Assembly: GCF_000002985.6 (NCBI RefSeq)
Contig: NC_003283.11
Coordinates: forward strand, 14,322,001-14,386,000
Length of the DNA stretch: 64,000 nt
DNA from: Caenorhabditis elegans
Lineage: Eukaryota; Nematoda; Chromadorea; Rhabditida; Rhabditidae
Direction: 5' to 3'
The notes beneath the pieces were generated by a model. That model worked only from the letters and a program-made list of their open reading frames with translations. It made no database searches and was not told where the DNA came from. Positions 1 through 10,580 of this stretch are shown in pieces. The position numbers were made by a program, and so were the translations under genes. Each line of letters opens with the position of its first letter. Position 1 is the first letter of the stretch.

Positions 1-876
1 TTTTGAATTGAGAAATTGTCTCTCTGGAAATTTAATGATTGAAAATTTTAAGAGAATGTTTTAACTTACCTCTAGTTCATTTATTTCCAAAACGATCAGA
101 TTCAAAATATCGTCGAACTTGTCCAATTTTCTTTTTGCTAGCTGTGAATTTTGCAATTCAATGTACTCCGAAGCCACGTTTCTGAGGTCTTCAATCCTAT
201 TCTGAACAACTGTTACAATGATCTTCAATGCTTTCAGGTCATTCACAAATTTGTCTTCATTGGAATCCCAAAATTTGAAGACACTTTGAAACTGGAGAAA
301 TTGAATTCGCATTTGGATCATTGCATCTCTGAAAAAAATTTAAATTTGTTCAGTGTCTAATTTCATATTTTAATAAAAATTATGGTTTCCGCAAGTTTTC
401 GCAATTCAAAATCGATTAATTATGAATGTGAGCAAATCTTGAATTTCACAAATGTTCCGCGTTTTTCAACGGAAAAATTACGGTTTCAGGCAAAATTTGT
501 ATGCTAAAATGAAATATTTTATCGAAAAATACAAAACATAAAATTAGGAGTGGAATTGAAATATTCAACTGAAATTTCGGAATCAAATTTCTTGGTTATA
601 ATTTGAAAATTTGGACTTACAATTAATACCTAATTGAATTTTTCTTATTCCACCTCAGAATTTCAGCTAAAAGAGCCTTTTCTAATCTGAAACTTACTGT
701 CTGAACATCTTAAAAAATTTAAATTATTTCGCAACCGTCACTAGTTTTTCATGTTTTAGGGAACGTTTCTCTCACCTCAAAACTGTGAGTTTCACACCTA
801 AATCCTCTTCACCAGCTTCACTTTCCAATTCGGGTTTCAGTTTCTCCGGAGACTTTCCAAAAACTCCGCGCATCAT
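1..876 (-). CDS. coiled-coil protein, paralogue of the next gene (3' end off the window)
   Basis: Two exons are visible: 876-776 and 328-70. They are joined in phase (AG|A) across a 446-nt intron with GTGAG and TTTCAG ends. A GTAAG donor follows at 69-65, so the gene continues beyond base 1. The start is either of two adjacent ATGs (876 or 873). The visible protein is about 120 aa. It has an acidic N-terminus, then from the motif KLTVLRDAMIQMR a helical region rich in Leu, Ile, Glu and Asn that looks like coiled coil. The gene at 1607-2588 shares this motif, the intron position and the phase, so the two are tandem duplicates. By analogy the missing 3' part may encode a glutaredoxin-like domain. 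I do not recognise the family. Confidence 0.8.
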
Positions 877-1606
877 CGTTTCCTAGAAGGACGAAGCAAA
901 AGAAAGAAAAAATTAAAATTGGTTGGCGAAGAATAACTAGTTCGAGAAAAAAGCAAACATATAAATAGTGTAAGAGAACGGAGACGCAGTGTTTCATAGT
1001 CAAGGCTTTTTCTCTGTTTCTCTTCGATTTATATGGTGCATCGGTGAGGAACAGGAGGATGGCAGAGAGGCTAGAGATGCCATGTGAGAGGGATACCAGG
1101 GTTCTCTGTTCTCAGATATGACCAAAAAGTCAGAAAGAGAATTTTAAGAAAAATGAGATATAAAATTACTGTTTCAATGGCTTTTTAAGCACAGCTCAAA
1201 AATGGAGGATTTTTTCAAAAAAAATCTTTCAAACGCCAAAATGTTCCACAAGTTTGTCTACATGATTCCTATTGAGGAAATCTCATATCCAAACTCTGGA
1301 AAAAGTTCAAGCAGCTGATATCTCGCGAGTCATTATTTGACAATTATTTTTGAAACTTAAGAATAGTTTTTTTTAAGAGTAGAGTTGCTTTAATAAAGCA
1401 CAAATAAAAACGTTCTAACTACATTTTTACGTACGTCCTTTCGGAAAATCTTGCAGAATTAACGAAAAACTAAAATCGATGAAATTCGATAGCAAATCAT
1501 ATGAATGAATAGTTTTTAAATATCATTATTTTTGAAAAAATTTATTTTAAATTGATAATAAAAAATAAACAATACATATACATATAGCTTAGAAATTGTG
1601 TGATGC
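877..1606. other. intergenic, no gene seen
   Basis: This is spacer between two minus-strand paralogues. It holds the presumed promoter of the left gene, with a purine-rich stretch near 1060-1140, and the 3' UTR of the right gene, with a minus-strand AATAAA near 1541. I see no credible ORF or RNA gene. Confidence 0.5.
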
Positions 1607-2588
1607 TCAATTCATTGTGTAGACCTTGGGAAGCTTCGGAAGAAGATTTTTCAGAATTGGCAATGGCTCAAAAGCTCCATCAACGAACAGCTGAGGGAAG
1701 GTTTCACAATCTGATAATGCTTTTGAAATAAATCGAATTTCAGAATCTGTGGAAACATCAAATATAGTGTATTCAATTTGATTATCATTGAGTGATTGTA
1801 TTGTAGATAAAGTTTGCTCATCCTCAAGATAATTCACGAAAAGAACAACCGATTTTCGGAAGATTTTGTAAATTTTAGCTTGACCACTCATCATTCTACA
1901 ATTATCCATTCTGATCTCATTTTCTTCCTGTAACATAATTTTGTAGCAAACTGTAAGAGATTTAAACTCACTTCGAGTTGAAAAGTCTCCCTTTGCGTTT
2001 TAATTTCTAGTTTTTCAGGAATATTTCCCATTGATGAAACTTGAGTATTCAGTTCTAATACGACGCCTTGAATATTTTCGTAAATTGGCACGTCGAATGG
2101 ATTGAGATTGTTGATTAGTTTCTCTACCTTCTCGATGAAAAAATTTTGGCCCTGAAATTCTATTCTTAAATTTCTAAAAAAATAAAAAAACATTACTTTT
2201 GCTTTGCTTATTTCGAATGCTATTTTATTCAATGTATACTCAAAGCTATCAATAATTGTCTTCAACATCTGGAGGTTCTTGATTTTGAAATATTCTCCAA
2301 CTATCAGCTTTATATCGTCAATTTGGTTTTGAACGACTATAATTATAACATTGAGTGACTTCTTTTCGTGCTCAATTTTGGCTTTATTCTGATGATAGAA
2401 AATACTTTGAAAATGTAGAAACTGAACTCGTAATTGAATCATTGCATCTCTGAAAATGTGCTTTCTGGTGAACGCAATATGTTTCCTATATACCTTAAAA
2501 CTGTAAGTTTGACACTGAAATCTTCCTCACTTGAATGCCAAGCAGCTTCATTGAATTCTTCTGAAGAGCTTTCAAGATAATTTCCCAT
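1607..2588 (-). CDS. coiled-coil protein with a cysteine-less glutaredoxin-like C-terminal domain
   Basis: Four exons (2588-2494, 2449-2197, 2151-1972, 1927-1607) join in frame to give 282 aa. The introns are only 42-45 nt. Residues 1-32 are acidic and Ser-rich. Residues about 33-175 are helical, with probable coiled coil. Residues about 200-275 follow the layout of a monothiol glutaredoxin: strand KSVVLFV (201-207), an acidic loop, helix, strand YTIFDVSTDSEIR (229-241), then TFPQLFVDG (252-260) holding the cis-proline of the thioredoxin fold. The CGFS-type active-site segment between first strand and first helix is missing (the sequence goes from NYLEDEQ to TLSTI), so redox or Fe-S function is unlikely. 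Family knowledge and these motifs suggest a binding or scaffold role, but that is inference. A tandem paralogue lies to the left. Confidence 0.85.
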
Positions 2589-2822
2589 TTCAGTTTAGTA
2601 GTTTTGAAGTAAACAACAAATGTGTTGAAATGGAACACAAAACAGTCAGTGTGCAGTATTCAAGTATTCAACTGATAAGAGTATCACCTGGTCGAGCAGC
2701 AAAAAGTAAACAGCACATGCGAAATGATAGAAACATTTTATTAAAAGTTGATGTCATTTGAACCGTAAATGAAAATGAACCAGTTGGTAAAAGCAAGATC
2801 GAAAATGTAGAATAAAAAGTTT

Positions 2823-3464
2823 TCAAAAAACGAGACGGGAGAAGCGCATCATTTTCTTGGCTGGATAAGATCCACCACCTCCAGCTGGAGCAGCAGCACC
2901 AGAGGAGTAACCACTGGCATCTGATTCTGGGGCTGCTGGAGCAGGTGCGGGGGCAGGAGCAACCTCAGGTACTGGAGCTGGTTCTGCTGGAGCGGCATCT
3001 GGTGCCGCAGCCGGAGCGGCTTCTGGTGCTGGTGCTGGTGCTGGAGCTGGCGCTGGTTCTGGTGCTGGAGCCGCTTCGGGTGCTGGTGCTGGAGCTGGAG
3101 CTGGAGCTGGGGCGGGTTCTGCTGGAGCAGCTGGAGCAGCTTCTCCTTCAGCATAATCACGAGCTACTCTTCTCTTCTTGGCTGGATAAGATCCGCCACC
3201 GGCGGGTGCAGCCGCAGCGGCATATCCTCCAGCGTCAGCTGATGGTGCAACAGGTGCGGCTTCTGGAGCTGGAGCTGGAGCTGGAACTGGTTCCGGAGCT
3301 GGTGGTGGAGCAGGGGCTGCATCGGCAGGTGGTGAAGATGGTGGTGCAGCTTCTCCTCCACCACCTCCACCACCTGAGTAACCACCACCTCCTCCGCCAC
3401 TTGAATACTGACAGTGAGCAGAAAAGATTAAAGTAGAAACAGCGAAGATCAGAAGGAGATTCAT
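2823..3464 (-). CDS. secreted Ala/Pro/Gly-rich repeat protein
   Basis: This is a single-exon reading frame of 213 aa. It starts with a clear signal peptide (about 18 residues, MNLLLIFAVSTLIFSAHC). Gly-rich runs (YSSGGGGGGYSG) follow, then long Ala-Pro-Glu tracts. Two copies of a GGGSYPAKK motif occur, one followed by RR and one by MMR, so they may be dibasic processing sites. The sequence is low complexity and has no domain I know. Extracellular-matrix, precuticle or eggshell material is a reasonable guess. The ATG lies 4 nt after a TTTCCAG acceptor at 3468. A short untranslated exon upstream (ending GTGAG near 3515) and a TATA box near 3565 fit a strong regulated promoter. A minus-strand AATAAA lies at 2742-2737. 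Both other frames stay open across the repeat because of its GC bias. Confidence 0.85.
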   Translation of the reverse strand: MNLLLIFAVSTLIFSAHCQYSSGGGGGGYSGGGGGGGEAAPPSSPPADAAPAPPPAPEPVPAPAPAPEAAPVAPSADAGGYAAAAAPAGGGSYPAKKRRVARDYAEGEAAPAAPAEPAPAPAPAPAPAPEAAPAPEPAPAPAPAPAPEAAPAAAPDAAPAEPAPVPEVAPAPAPAPAAPESDASGYSSGAAAPAGGGGSYPAKKMMRFSRLVF

Positions 3465-3560
3465 ACCTGGAAATTAATATTTAGTTAAATAATCTGGAAA
3501 TCCCAACTCACTTGATGAGGAATTAGAAGGTGAAATGATGCCGTTCTCGATGATTTTCTG

Positions 3561-3569
3561 TTTATATAC
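3561..3569 (-). promoter_or_regulatory. TATA box of the Ala/Pro-rich secreted protein gene
   Basis: Read on the minus strand the site is AGTATATAAACAG, about 100 nt upstream of the start codon. It lies about 50 nt upstream of the GTGAG donor of a putative 5' untranslated exon. Many C. elegans genes lack a recognisable TATA box, so its presence suggests a tissue- or stage-restricted promoter. Confidence 0.5.
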
Positions 3570-3819
3570 TGTTTCGCCTTCCAATAAGAACTTGATTTTG
3601 TTGTGAAAATGAAAGTGAGAAGTTGAAAATGTAATAAAATTGAAGAAGCTAAACAAGGAAAACAAACAAATCGCTTCAAAAATTATTGCAGGCTTTGTTA
3701 ATTTTATTTTTGCAAAGACACTGAAAATTGAAGTTTTTTTTTTGAAAATTGTGAAAACAATATTAACTTAAAGATCTTCACGAATTGCAGGATTTTTTTA
3801 AACTATTTATTTGAAATTC

Positions 3820-5823
3820 CTAATATTTACGCCGACAAAAATCACTGTCAAAATTAAACATATACATTCTCATATGTATCACTTCTTCGGTTCGAAAGAT
3901 TGCAAATCGTTCTTCCTTTATCAGTGTCTTCACGAAATGCATAAATCGTTCGTAGTGTAAATTATTAGGACCCGTTTCTGATAGATGAACTTCTAAATTA
4001 ACTTGACAGAGTTCTATTCCATTTCTGTCAAAACTTCCGTCTTTCTCGAAAATTTCAAAAAGATCGTATTCGGCACCTTCGGAGTCCATCCACAAATTGT
4101 CAATTGTCTGAAATAATAGTTTTTGAAACTTAGAAAAGTTTAAAACCATACCTTCAATTTTAAAAGCCTTTCCACAAAATACATCATGTCTACATGAATA
4201 ACACTTTGATTAAAATATTGCCCTGAAAATTTGAATAATCATCTCAAATTGTATTTCAAAACTTTCTATTTATCAAAACACTGGCCGTGGCATATCCTGG
4301 ATTTTTAGCAACTGCAAATGGAAAATATTTTCCTATTTGTGGGTATAAATGTTCATTCACTTCAGTCATTGGGTCGGCACCGTAGAATTCGACGGTTTTT
4401 CCGAGTTTTCCCATTTTCTGCAATTTTGGCTCAATTTTCCAAAATATTTGTCAGTTTTTTTTTTTCAAATAAAAACACACCCTTTGCCATCTTTGCTCTC
4501 CAGTGATGTCTTTTCCAATTCCGATGGTTACAAATGTGTGTCTTTCATCATTCTGGAACTGAAATTAGTGTTATTGTTTTGTCTTGACACGCTCAAAAAG
4601 TACTTTACTGAACTGATTTATTTTGGAAATTTTTGTATATTTTTTCAATTTCTCTTTTTGACTTTTTATTTCCTTTGAAATTCATCAATTCCCATCTTAC
4701 AGGAAATTCAATGTAACCAAAAAATCTTTTTTTTTTCAACTTTAAACTACAGTGTATTTTTTTTCTATACATTTTTAAAAGATGGCGAATTCATTTAAAT
4801 AAATAAAGCTTCTCCAATTTCATAACTTCTCATTCACCTTTTCAAAATTTTCGATTCCTATAAATAATTTCCATTTCCCGCTTAAATCAGCCGTTGCTTT
4901 TTTCCTTCTGTTATAAGTTTTATGTTCCACGAAAAATGAGGCAAGCCTTAGAGATAACATCTCACTGTTTCAATGTTATCTGATCTGTTTTCTATGCACC
5001 TTAGCATAACCTGATTCCACGTGTTGTGATCATACGGTTTTTCAAAAAAATAAAACTCACATTTTTCGGCAAAATTGCAACTTTATCCTCATCCTTGTTT
5101 TTCAGAGTGATGAGGCCAAGCTTGTCGATTTCAGCGTCTTCGTCGCATTTTTTGGTTAACTTTGTAAATTGAGTCCAGAACTGAAAATAATTATTTGGAA
5201 AGTGAATTTAAAAATGACTACTGAAAATTGTTTTAGTAAGTTCACTGAAACATTTCAGAAAGTATTTCAAAATGTTTCATATTAAACTAAAAGTTAAAAA
5301 ATGTAAAAAAATTGATTTTCTAGCTGAAAATTATTTTTAGTTATTTTTCAACTTTAATTTGGAACATTTTTAAAACTTACTGTATTTTTGAAACAGTTTC
5401 ATAGATATCATTACAGATTTTTTGTTACTTTAAAAAAACTTTCACTATAGCCTTTTACTATAGACTATAGCCACATACCTGAACAGGATCATCAATAACC
5501 AAGAGGCTCCACTTTGCACAGTCCAGCCATTTCTTAAAAATTTCCTTCTTATTCGCGTCCATAAAAACTGTTTGAAGGTCTTCTTCGTCTGCGGCTTCTT
5601 CTCGAACATCTTCCTGAAAATTTCTATAAAGTTTCAATGTTGAACCGTTTAATTGATATTTAAAAAAATAAAAACTTTGTTGGAAGGCTCAAAAGTTTTG
5701 AAAGAATCTTACCAGATAAGCAATAAAAACTTTGTAACAAGCTAGAAATAATGTGAATAAGAGCAGAATTTTAACACATCGTTGAACTTTATTTTTCGTC
5801 GTTTTCATGAGAAACTGCGACAT
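3820..5823 (-). CDS. membrane-anchored FkbM-type methyltransferase, nematode family
   Basis: Seven exons (5823-5713, 5613-5479, 5180-5061, 4558-4481, 4417-4282, 4222-4152, 4107-3820) join in phase to about 312 aa. Residues about 18-37 form a hydrophobic segment (ILLLFTLFLACYKVFIAYL) after a basic N-terminus, typical of a type II signal anchor, so the catalytic part should face the lumen or outside. The C-terminal half has methyltransferase features: HTFVTIGIGKDI as a glycine-rich motif-I-like strand, VEFYGADP as the acidic second strand, and IDNLWMDSEGAEYDLFEIF, the conserved DxEGAE motif of FkbM methyltransferases. The substrate is unknown. Nematodes carry many such genes, often annotated only as FkbM-domain proteins. 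The donor of exon 5 (GTGTTTTG) is the weakest junction, but it is the one that preserves frame. Confidence 0.85.
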
Positions 5824-7165
5824 TTGGGAAAAAGATGTGTGGATAAGAATTCCGTTGCCAATTCCTACATATAAGCTATTGTATGGAGAACGGAAAAAGG
5901 GGTGGAGATTATAGGGGAAAACACATTCAATATTGATTCAACATTAGATTGAGAAGTTCAGGTGAACGAAAGAGATCAACAAGGAATATCAAAAGTTCGG
6001 ATTATGTGTGTGCCATTTTCACGCCTTTTTTGGGACTTTTACAAAATTTTAAACAGAAATTGACATCCGGTTTTGGAAGATTTTTATAACCTGGAATTTT
6101 TTATCCTTATCGATCAAGAAATGCAATTCTACGGGACTGAATATAATGGAAAATACGCTGAAAGCATTTTCTTCAACAATTTCAGGGTAAATTTTATTCA
6201 GTTTCCTTGTCTCTCTTGTCTACTTTCTTAATGAAAAACAAATTTATTTTTTTGATCTTCAATTTTTTTTTAAATTTTAAAGGATATTTTATTAGCAGCC
6301 TCGCGATTGTTTTGGCAGTTTTTCGCGATTATATTCATGAAGGCGTAGGGAAGGTTACTGTGTATGAGAACCGTCTCTCAAGTCGTCATTGTTTAAGAAC
6401 TGAATGATTTCTTGTCAGAAACTCAAAAAAATTAGAGTGGTATTTCACCCTACATTTGGTAAGTGAGAAAAACTTTATGTGGAGAGTACATCTTGTAAGG
6501 AAGCGTCGAATCCATTTTTAAAAATTATTCGATTTTTGATGTATTACAAAAAACATTTCGGTCAATCCTTTCAAAAGTTTGGCAATAAGCCGATCTGCAA
6601 AATTACAGCCTTGGGTAAGGACTTGTCGTAATCTTGGTAGACTACATAAAACTTTTTTTCAACGATGTGCCCATGCGCCCACCACTCTTCCGTATTTCTA
6701 TTTAGTTTGAACATATAGAAAAAGATAATTGACGTATTAGATTTCTCTGATCTTTGTAAAAGATAATTTTTTCTCAATTAACAACATTGATGACGTCCAT
6801 TAAATCCTTACAAAGTGTATGCGATATGTCGTTTGCTTTCCTTTTCAGGCTACATACGCTTTTTTTCGAGAGAAAGTTATCTAAACTGAATTGAAAAAAT
6901 TAAAAGAAAGCTGTTTTCAAAAATTGAGTTTTCGCGATGTTTGCATTGTCAAAAATTCGAATGTCCAAAGTATTCAGTTATTATTGTTGTTTTTGGTATT
7001 GTTTTTGATTTACCAACAACCAAAAACCAAAACTGCCTGCAATCTTTTTCCATTTCTCTTATTTTGTTGCATTACCACCAACAAGTATTTCTCACACACA
7101 TTTTCAATCGTAAACGCCTTCTCATTTCCATCTATTCTCATTTCAGTTTGACCTTACAACTAAAA
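5824..7165. other. divergent intergenic region
   Basis: This 1.3 kb lies between the minus-strand methyltransferase gene and the plus-strand M1-domain gene. It contains one doubtful pseudogene-like stretch (6121-6406) and an unrecognised 68-codon minus-strand ORF (6777-6571) rich in aromatic residues, with no splice partners I could find. The 150 nt before 7166 are pyrimidine-rich and contain CATTTCAG at 7139-7146, a likely trans-splice acceptor for the next gene. Confidence 0.4.
6121..6406 (+). pseudogene. possible fragment of a Ctr-type copper transporter
   Basis: An ATG at 6121 opens 22 codons (MQFYGTEYNG...FFNNFR) ending at a GTAAAT donor (6187). After TTTTAAAG (6282) a segment GYFISSLAIVLAVFRDYIHEGV reads as one membrane helix followed by an acidic residue. 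The pattern Met-x-Phe-Tyr, Phe-Phe, Gly-Tyr-Phe-x-x-Ser, hydrophobic helix, Glu resembles the start of worm Ctr copper transporters. The two pieces do not join in frame (off by one base), and no second or third membrane helix follows before a stop at 6404-6406. If the resemblance is real this is a truncated relic. It may equally be chance. Confidence 0.2.
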
Positions 7166-8016
7166 ATGTCAGAACTTCTTACTACGTACAGGCCAATTAA
7201 AATTCTTCTCCAACTTGATCCCAATCTGGGAAATAACTCATACAATGGTAGAGTAAAAATCGATTACGAGTTCACAGGAGAAACATCGGAGATCAAAATT
7301 CAAACATCTAGAGATTTTCAGTGGACTTCTGTCAGACTTGCCACGTTTTACGATTTCAATGAAGGATGTCCTGTGTGTAAGTTTTTAAACTTAAGTCTAT
7401 TTAAAAGATTTGAATCAGTAAAATTTTGATTAATGTTGAGCAATCAACGTCCAAATAAAAAATGTTTTTAAGGCAGTCAACCTTTTTGGTAAATTGCCGA
7501 ATTTTTCAAAAATGTGGACTTTTGTTTAAATATTTTTCCAAATTTCAGATGCAAGTGTTGATTGTGAAAACTATGTCCATGATGCCGAATCAGAGATACT
7601 GACTCTTCCATTGGGAAACCCCCTCACTCCTGAAACTACTGAAAATGGATTCTACATTGAATTAGAATGGACTGGACCTATAAATCCTCAGGGAGAAACT
7701 ACTGGACTTTATGCAATTGATGAAAGTACTATTGAAGCAAATATGAAAGATGGGAATGCTCATAAAGTATTTCCATGTTATGAGGGAGGAGTTTCTGCAA
7801 AGTTCTGGCTGACTGTGATAACTGATGAAAGAACTAGAGTTGAAACTAATATGGTATGCTTTTGGAAAAGCAGAGTTTTGATTTTGATAAATGTTTCAGG
7901 ATGACGCTGGGCACGAAGAATTCGAAGGAAGAGTGAAGAATAACTTTTTAAAAGAAGAAGAACTTACTATTGAAGATGTTTACATTTATGTCACACCAAT
8001 TATCGATATGGAATAG
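7166..8016 (+). CDS. stand-alone M1 aminopeptidase N-terminal-domain-like protein (copy 1)
   Basis: Three exons (7166-7376, 7549-7853, 7900-8016) give 210 aa. The N-terminus (TYRPIKILLQLDPN...YNGRVKIDYEF) matches the beta-sandwich opening of M1 aminopeptidases: Arg-Pro-x-x-Tyr/Ile-x-Leu-x-Leu-Asp-Pro, then a Gly-x-Val/Val-x-Ile strand. Further on, GFYIELEWTGPINPQGETTGLY and AHKVFPCYEGG correspond to the G-L-Y and R-x-x-FPC-x-D/E-x-P segments that precede the catalytic domain. The protein stops there. There is no GAMEN motif or HExxH zinc site, and the length is about a quarter of a real M1 enzyme. It should be catalytically dead and may act as a binding domain or inhibitor. There is no signal peptide. 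The tandem paralogue at 9743 shares both intron positions and phases, which argues that the short form is the functional gene. Confidence 0.85.
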
Positions 8017-9742
8017 TGTTTCCAATTTTTTTTGAACAATTAATTTACCGAATCAATGAATAAGTTTTTTTATTCATATATGTATGTGTTCCCTGGATGT
8101 TTCATAAGTATGACAAATTTACTAAATGTTCACGTGTGCTTGGGGGGTACGTATCAAGAAGTTGCTAGTTTCCGAAAATTTTTGGACTTGGCGTTTTTTT
8201 CTGATTTGTTAGGGGTCTCGAGTTAATCGTCCTATGTGGGTGAACTTCATAAAAATATTTTTTCTGCCTCTTCCTATATTAAATCCTGAAATTGCATTCT
8301 TGACAGAAATAAAAAATAAGGGCACGTTGTCGTAATGGGGTGTCCCGAGAAATGTGACTGCACTTTGAGAGCTTATATCTTGGCTTAGGGTTGGCGGTTT
8401 CTTGAGCAATTTGTTTCAATAGCTTATAAAAATAGCGCCTTCCATCGTCATCATTGTGGGGGAGCTTTTGGGAAGGCTAAAACACTGATTTGAGCGGAAT
8501 TCTGGAGTATGGTCGAAATGGATGTATTCTTTGTACTGACGAATTTCATGTTTTTTCAGCCCCAAATCTTCAGTTTTTCTGACATTTGGTTCCAATTTGT
8601 GCGCAAGAGAGAACTTCGTATTTCCAATTTTTTGAAACTATTTTGAAAAAAATTGGCGCACTTTCCAAAATGTAGGCCATCATTCAATTTTTGCAAAATC
8701 AAAAAGATTGATTAAACGTGAAAAACTTTTCTACCACTCTCTCTCTTTCTCTATTTTTGGTGATGAATTCGATAATTTTCATTTCTTATTTTTAATAACG
8801 TGAGGAAAACTCAATTTTGAAGACTTTTCGAGATTTTTACTTTTTCCCTAATCTAATTGAGGGCCGCACTTTTTGAACATGTTGGCTACTTTTAACCTGA
8901 CTTCCAGCAGGACAGGCTGGAGGCCTGCAATGCTATTGTATTTCACTCAAACCCAAAAATCAGGGATTAGGGCCACCTTCTTACTCTTTGAAACTTTAGG
9001 CCTTTTCTATCCCTACACCCAGCAGAGCAGGCTGGAGGCCTTCTCTGAGAGGTATGTTTCTATAACTACGTATGTTTTTGGAAAAGTAATGAAAAAGGTC
9101 ACCTAGGTCAGTTAACCGGATTGAGGGCCAGAGGCCCGAATACACAAAACGTATTGGACAGCCGTTAAGCCTATACTGAGCCCAAAAACTCGAGTTGAGA
9201 GCCACAGGCCCGAATACACGAAGAAGTGTTGGAGATCCGTCAAGCCTATTCTTAGCATAATAATTCAGTTCGAGTGTCGCAAGCCCAAATAGACGCAGAT
9301 GCGTTGGACAACTGTTAAGCCTATTTTAAGCAAAAAAATTTGAAAAAATTTTTATTTCTAAAATTAATATTAAACTAAATTTGGCCGGTCTTGACAAACT
9401 TCAGCACATTTACTTGGCATTTACTCAACACTTGACTAAACTTTAGCGAATAAAGCGAATTATTCTTGAGTTACTCTACGCCGAACTAAACTGCGAAGCC
9501 TAGCAACTCTCCGATTTGCTAGTCAAGATAAGTTTATAAATTCAAAACAATGGCATTGAAATGTTTTGTTTATTTTTTTTCTGATTTTCCGAGGAGAAAA
9601 TATTTACAAATTCAATCGATGTTTTTTCATTTTTCTCTATCTCTTACGGGTGCACGTGTTCCTCCTACAAACCAGTTTTCACTCGTATCAAACTGTCGAG
9701 GCCGTCTCATTTCTGTCATTTATTCTCTGATTCTATTGAAAT
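8017..9742. other. intergenic spacer between the two M1-domain paralogues
   Basis: I see no gene in these 1.7 kb. Two related segments with GGCTGGAGGCCT occur at about 8915-8930 and 9027-9042. A three-copy tandem repeat follows at 9119-9330. The last 100 nt before 9743 are pyrimidine-rich, as expected upstream of the next gene. Confidence 0.5.
9119..9330. repeat. three degenerate tandem copies of a 68-75 bp unit
   Basis: Each copy begins TTGAG or TCGAG and carries a CAGGCCCGAATACAC-like core, then GTTGGA or ATTGGA, CCGTTAAGCCTAT and AGC. The copies start near 9120, 9193 and 9261. They are about 75-85% alike by eye. No coding frame is shared. Confidence 0.6.
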
Positions 9743-10580
9743 ATGTCGGAACTTCTCACCACATATCGGCCGACTAGATACATGCTCCAACTCGATCCAA
9801 ATATGGCAAACAAGACTTACTGCGGAAAAGTGAGAGTCGACTATGAATTCACTGCAGAAACTTCGGAAATCAAAATTCAAGCATCAAGGGATTTTCAATG
9901 GACTTCTATTAGGCTGATCAATTTTTACGCTGTATACCTGGAATGTCCCATTTGTAAGTTAATTTAAATTTTGAAACGGTTTTTTTTTTGGTTTTTTTCT
10001 CAATAGTAATTGTGCTGAAAAAATTATGGACTCAAATTTTGAATTTCAAGACATTACAAAACAATACAACTTCCCAAGTTTCAGATGCAAGTGTGTTATG
10101 TGACGACTATAACCATGATCTGGAATCTGAGATTCTTACACTTTCACTGGACACACCGCTAACCCCAGACAATACACAAAATGGATTCTACATTGAATTA
10201 GAATTTACTGGACCCATAATTATTGCAGGGCAAACTACTGGCCTCTTTGCGGTTGATGAGAACTCAATTACGGCAAATATGAAAGATGGAAATGCACATA
10301 AAGTTGCACCATGTTATGAAGGTGTTGCTATCAAGACCTGGCTGACTGTGATAGGTGGTGAAGGATCACAGGTAGAAACTAACTTGGTAAGGATTTCGAT
10401 ATCTTCAGCACATTAAAAAAAAATCAATTTCCGCATCAAACAAACATAATCCTATTTTTGTATATTTTTCAGAATAGCGATGGACAGGAAGACTTTGAAG
10501 GTCGCGTCAAGAAGAACTTCATAACGGATGAGGAAATTACTATTGAAAATCTATGCATTAATGTTTCTAATTTTTCTTGA
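9743..10580 (+). CDS. stand-alone M1 aminopeptidase N-terminal-domain-like protein (copy 2)
   Basis: Three exons (9743-9953, 10085-10386, 10473-10580) give 206 aa. The first exon is the same length (211 nt) as in copy 1 and the intron phases match. The protein begins MSELLTTYRPTRYMLQLDPN and keeps the YCGKVRVDYEF strand, the ENGFYIELEF/TTGLF counterparts and AHKVAPCYEG, where copy 1 has FPCYEG. No zinc-binding HExxH, GAMEN or later M1 domains are present, and none are encoded downstream before the chemoreceptor genes. The C-terminal tail (EDFEGRVKKNF...TIEN) is conserved between copies, so it is part of the fold. The extreme ends differ. A role as a catalytically inactive binding protein is inference. 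Confidence 0.85.

Noticed and set aside
2945-3436. 163-codon plus-strand ORF and other long ORFs opposite the Ala/Pro-rich gene
   Set aside because: They are shadows of the GC-biased repeat codons. Only the minus-strand frame has a signal peptide, TATA box and acceptor.
6571-6777. 68-codon minus-strand ORF (EEWWAHGHIVEKKFYVVYQD region)
   Set aside because: It looks slightly protein-like but has no signal, no partner exons and no family I recognise. It is too short to support alone.
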